Source: Ettlia oleoabundans (taxonomy: Eukaryota > Chlorophyta > Chlorophyceae > Chlamydomonadales). From it: 13,216 nt of DNA. Where the stretch lies: positions 1 to 13,216 of the forward strand of contig JAAMXP010002725.1 in the NCBI GenBank assembly GCA_019693395.1, read 5' to 3'. Position 1 is the stretch's first letter; each line of letters starts with the position of its first letter. The notes beneath the pieces were generated by a model, which saw only the letters and a list, made by a program, of their open reading frames with translations, did no database searches and was not told the origin of the DNA. The position numbers and the translations under genes were made by a program. Positions 11,589 through 13,216 of the stretch are shown here, in pieces.

Positions 11589-13216
11589 TCACTTGGGGAT
11601 TGCATTTTGCAGGTACTGGATGTAGTCGTAGCCGCCTGTGGTCCACTTGTCATATGCGCGCAGTATGAGCCCCTTCATGTACGCCGCCGCCTGCGCCTCG
11701 CTCAAATCCAGCCTGAACCGCGCCCGCAGGCTGTCCACAGGCTTACCATAGCCAAAGCAGGGAAGCTGCATATGGGGAGCGACCAGGGAGGGTAGGGGTA
11801 GGCCGTTTAGCAAGCGAAGAAAGGCATGCACAGCAATGCATTAACAGCATGAATGTGGGAACCAGGCACACAGCCAGCACAGCAGCATTACACCCTCCAG
11901 CCAGCTACCTCACCTGGCTGGGCTCCATCAAGGCGACCGCCGCCACGATAGAGTCTGCCACGCTGCGTGCCGCCAAGAAGCCGCGGATAGTCAGCTCCAT
12001 GAAGCGCCGGAAGGTGGCAGAGTTGCGGGTGCCCCCGGGGTCAAGCAGCTGCGTCATCTCGTAAGACAGCTTGAAGGGAGCTGTCTCAAAACCTAGATTG
12101 CCGCCTGCATGATCAGCACCGGGCACAAGGCCAGCAGTGGCAGGGGTGGATGGGCGGGGGGTGGTAGCCTGGCTGGCAGTCCCATGGTTGGTCGCTGCGC
12201 TTGGCAGTGCGTGCATAGATGCAAGCAACTACATGGTGGTTGGAAAGGCTGATAGCTAGCATGTTTGGCATGCCATTGGCCCACCAGCTCTTTCCAGTTC
12301 CAGCCTGGCACTGTGGCCCTGCCTGTGGGCCCCACCCCAGCAGAGCCCTGTGGCCTCACCTGGCGATATGCCCAGTATGTAGCCAAAGTCAATGTGCAGG
12401 AAGTGGCCCTGGTTGTCCAGCATGAGGTTGCCGTTGTGCCGGTCCTTGGCCCACAGCAGGTAGCTGGCGGCAGAGTAGGCGGCGGTGGACTCAAGGAAGC
12501 GCTGGCGCGCGGCCTCAAAGCGGCGCGACCCCGGCATGCCAAACTCGTGCTGGAAGATCTCAAGCAGCCCGCCGTCAAACATCTCACCCTGCAGAGTGAG
12601 TTCCACAACGACGGATATATTGGGTGGGGAACAGAGGGCATAGATCGAGCCAAGGGTGTCTCAGTTTTGGTGAGTAAAGATTAGATTGCATACAAGCAGG
12701 CAGCCCCCTCGCCCTCTGCTCACCAGCTGCGCCCGGCTCTTTGCGTGTGGTATGACCTCGATGATGCCTTGCTCATGGCCGGTGGGCACCACGCCATAGG
12801 GAGCCAGGTACAGCGGCAGCCCCGCTGCATCAAACGCGCCCTTCAGCAGACGCATCACCTGCCAGGATCAGATGCATGGATGGCGGGGTGGGCATGCAGC
12901 CAACCACCAGGCCGTCAGCTAGACATGTTGCTTGGGAACAGTCCCAAAAAGCTGGTGAGGGAAGCGAGAACTGCCAGATGATGTCCTTGGTGCGAAGTGG
13001 AGCTCCGGTGGCAGGCAACAGCGTACTTCGCCCCCGCACTGTCGTGCCTGTTCCAGCCTCACCTGCAGCGCCAGCACGTCCTGCCTGCAGTCGTCCCCCA
13101 CTTTGAAGATGCACGCCTGCACCTTGTCGCGGCTGCCCAGCTCGTCGGACTGCTCACACTGGAACGCCACCAGGATGGGGCACTTGGCGGCGCTCTGACT
13201 CGGCGGGGGGGGGAGG
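11589..13216 (-). CDS. Phosphatidylinositol 4-kinase III alpha, C-terminal kinase domain (partial, 5 exons)
   Basis: Minus-strand exons in order: >13216 (or 13198)-13063, 12858-12724, 12588-12360, 12104-11914, 11765-11589. All phases agree. It phosphorylates phosphatidylinositol to PI4P, mainly at the plasma membrane. The visible part is the catalytic domain. [11 protein letters not shown] opens it, and [16 protein letters not shown] carries the ATP-binding Lys; GDDCRQD fits alpha-type kinases (beta type has GDDLRQE). [15 protein letters not shown] follows, then the catalytic loop [11 protein letters not shown], the activation-loop start HIDFGYILG, and GGNLGFE. The end, [13 protein letters not shown], aligns with the IQYYQNDIPY terminus of animal PI4KA, so the C-terminus is complete and the stop is real. 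The N-terminal scaffold lies beyond the right edge. The leftmost limit of the first visible exon is uncertain, because a C-rich tract and a GAG acceptor lie at 13199-13216. It converges with the GluRS gene. Confidence 0.93.

Overview
This window looks like nuclear DNA of a green alga (chlorophyte, probably Chlorella-like). The coding DNA is GC-rich. There are many short introns of about 100-470 nt with GTG-type donors and CAG acceptors. N-termini are Ala/Arg/Ser-rich and resemble organelle transit peptides. A TGTAA motif, the poly(A) signal typical of chlorophytes, lies about 170-270 nt after each stop codon. The lineage is inferred from these traits and from protein similarity recalled by eye; no database was searched. 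One N (9164) shows draft assembly.

Four multi-exon genes can be reconstructed, and their intron phases agree at every junction. (1) 304-3129, plus: a 10-exon SLC17/PHT4-like anion transporter of the major facilitator superfamily. It has one in-frame TAG at 923-925, where relatives have Gln, and one likely GC-AG intron. (2) 3517-5892, plus: a 6-exon COG3146/DUF482 FemAB-like acyltransferase of bacterial type with a likely targeting peptide. (3) 6495-10503, plus: a 9-exon bacterial-type glutamyl-tRNA synthetase for organelles. (4) 13216-11589, minus: the last five exons of phosphatidylinositol 4-kinase III alpha, running off the right edge and convergent with gene 3.

The three plus-strand genes lie head to tail with compact spacers of 387 and 602 nt. 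The convergent spacer between genes 3 and 4 is about 1.1 kb with no recognisable gene. The other signals are a perfect 26-bp palindrome around a TATA core before gene 1, a strong hairpin in the gene 1 3' UTR, and GT/G-rich plus TGCC repeats in a GluRS intron. I see no mobile element, CRISPR array, tRNA or rRNA. The genes do not look like one pathway. Three probably serve organelles or membranes (transport, organelle translation, acyl transfer); the fourth makes PI4P. I found no convincing multi-gene novel system. The most unusual items are the lone nonsense codon in an otherwise intact transporter and the bacterial-type FemAB-like gene.
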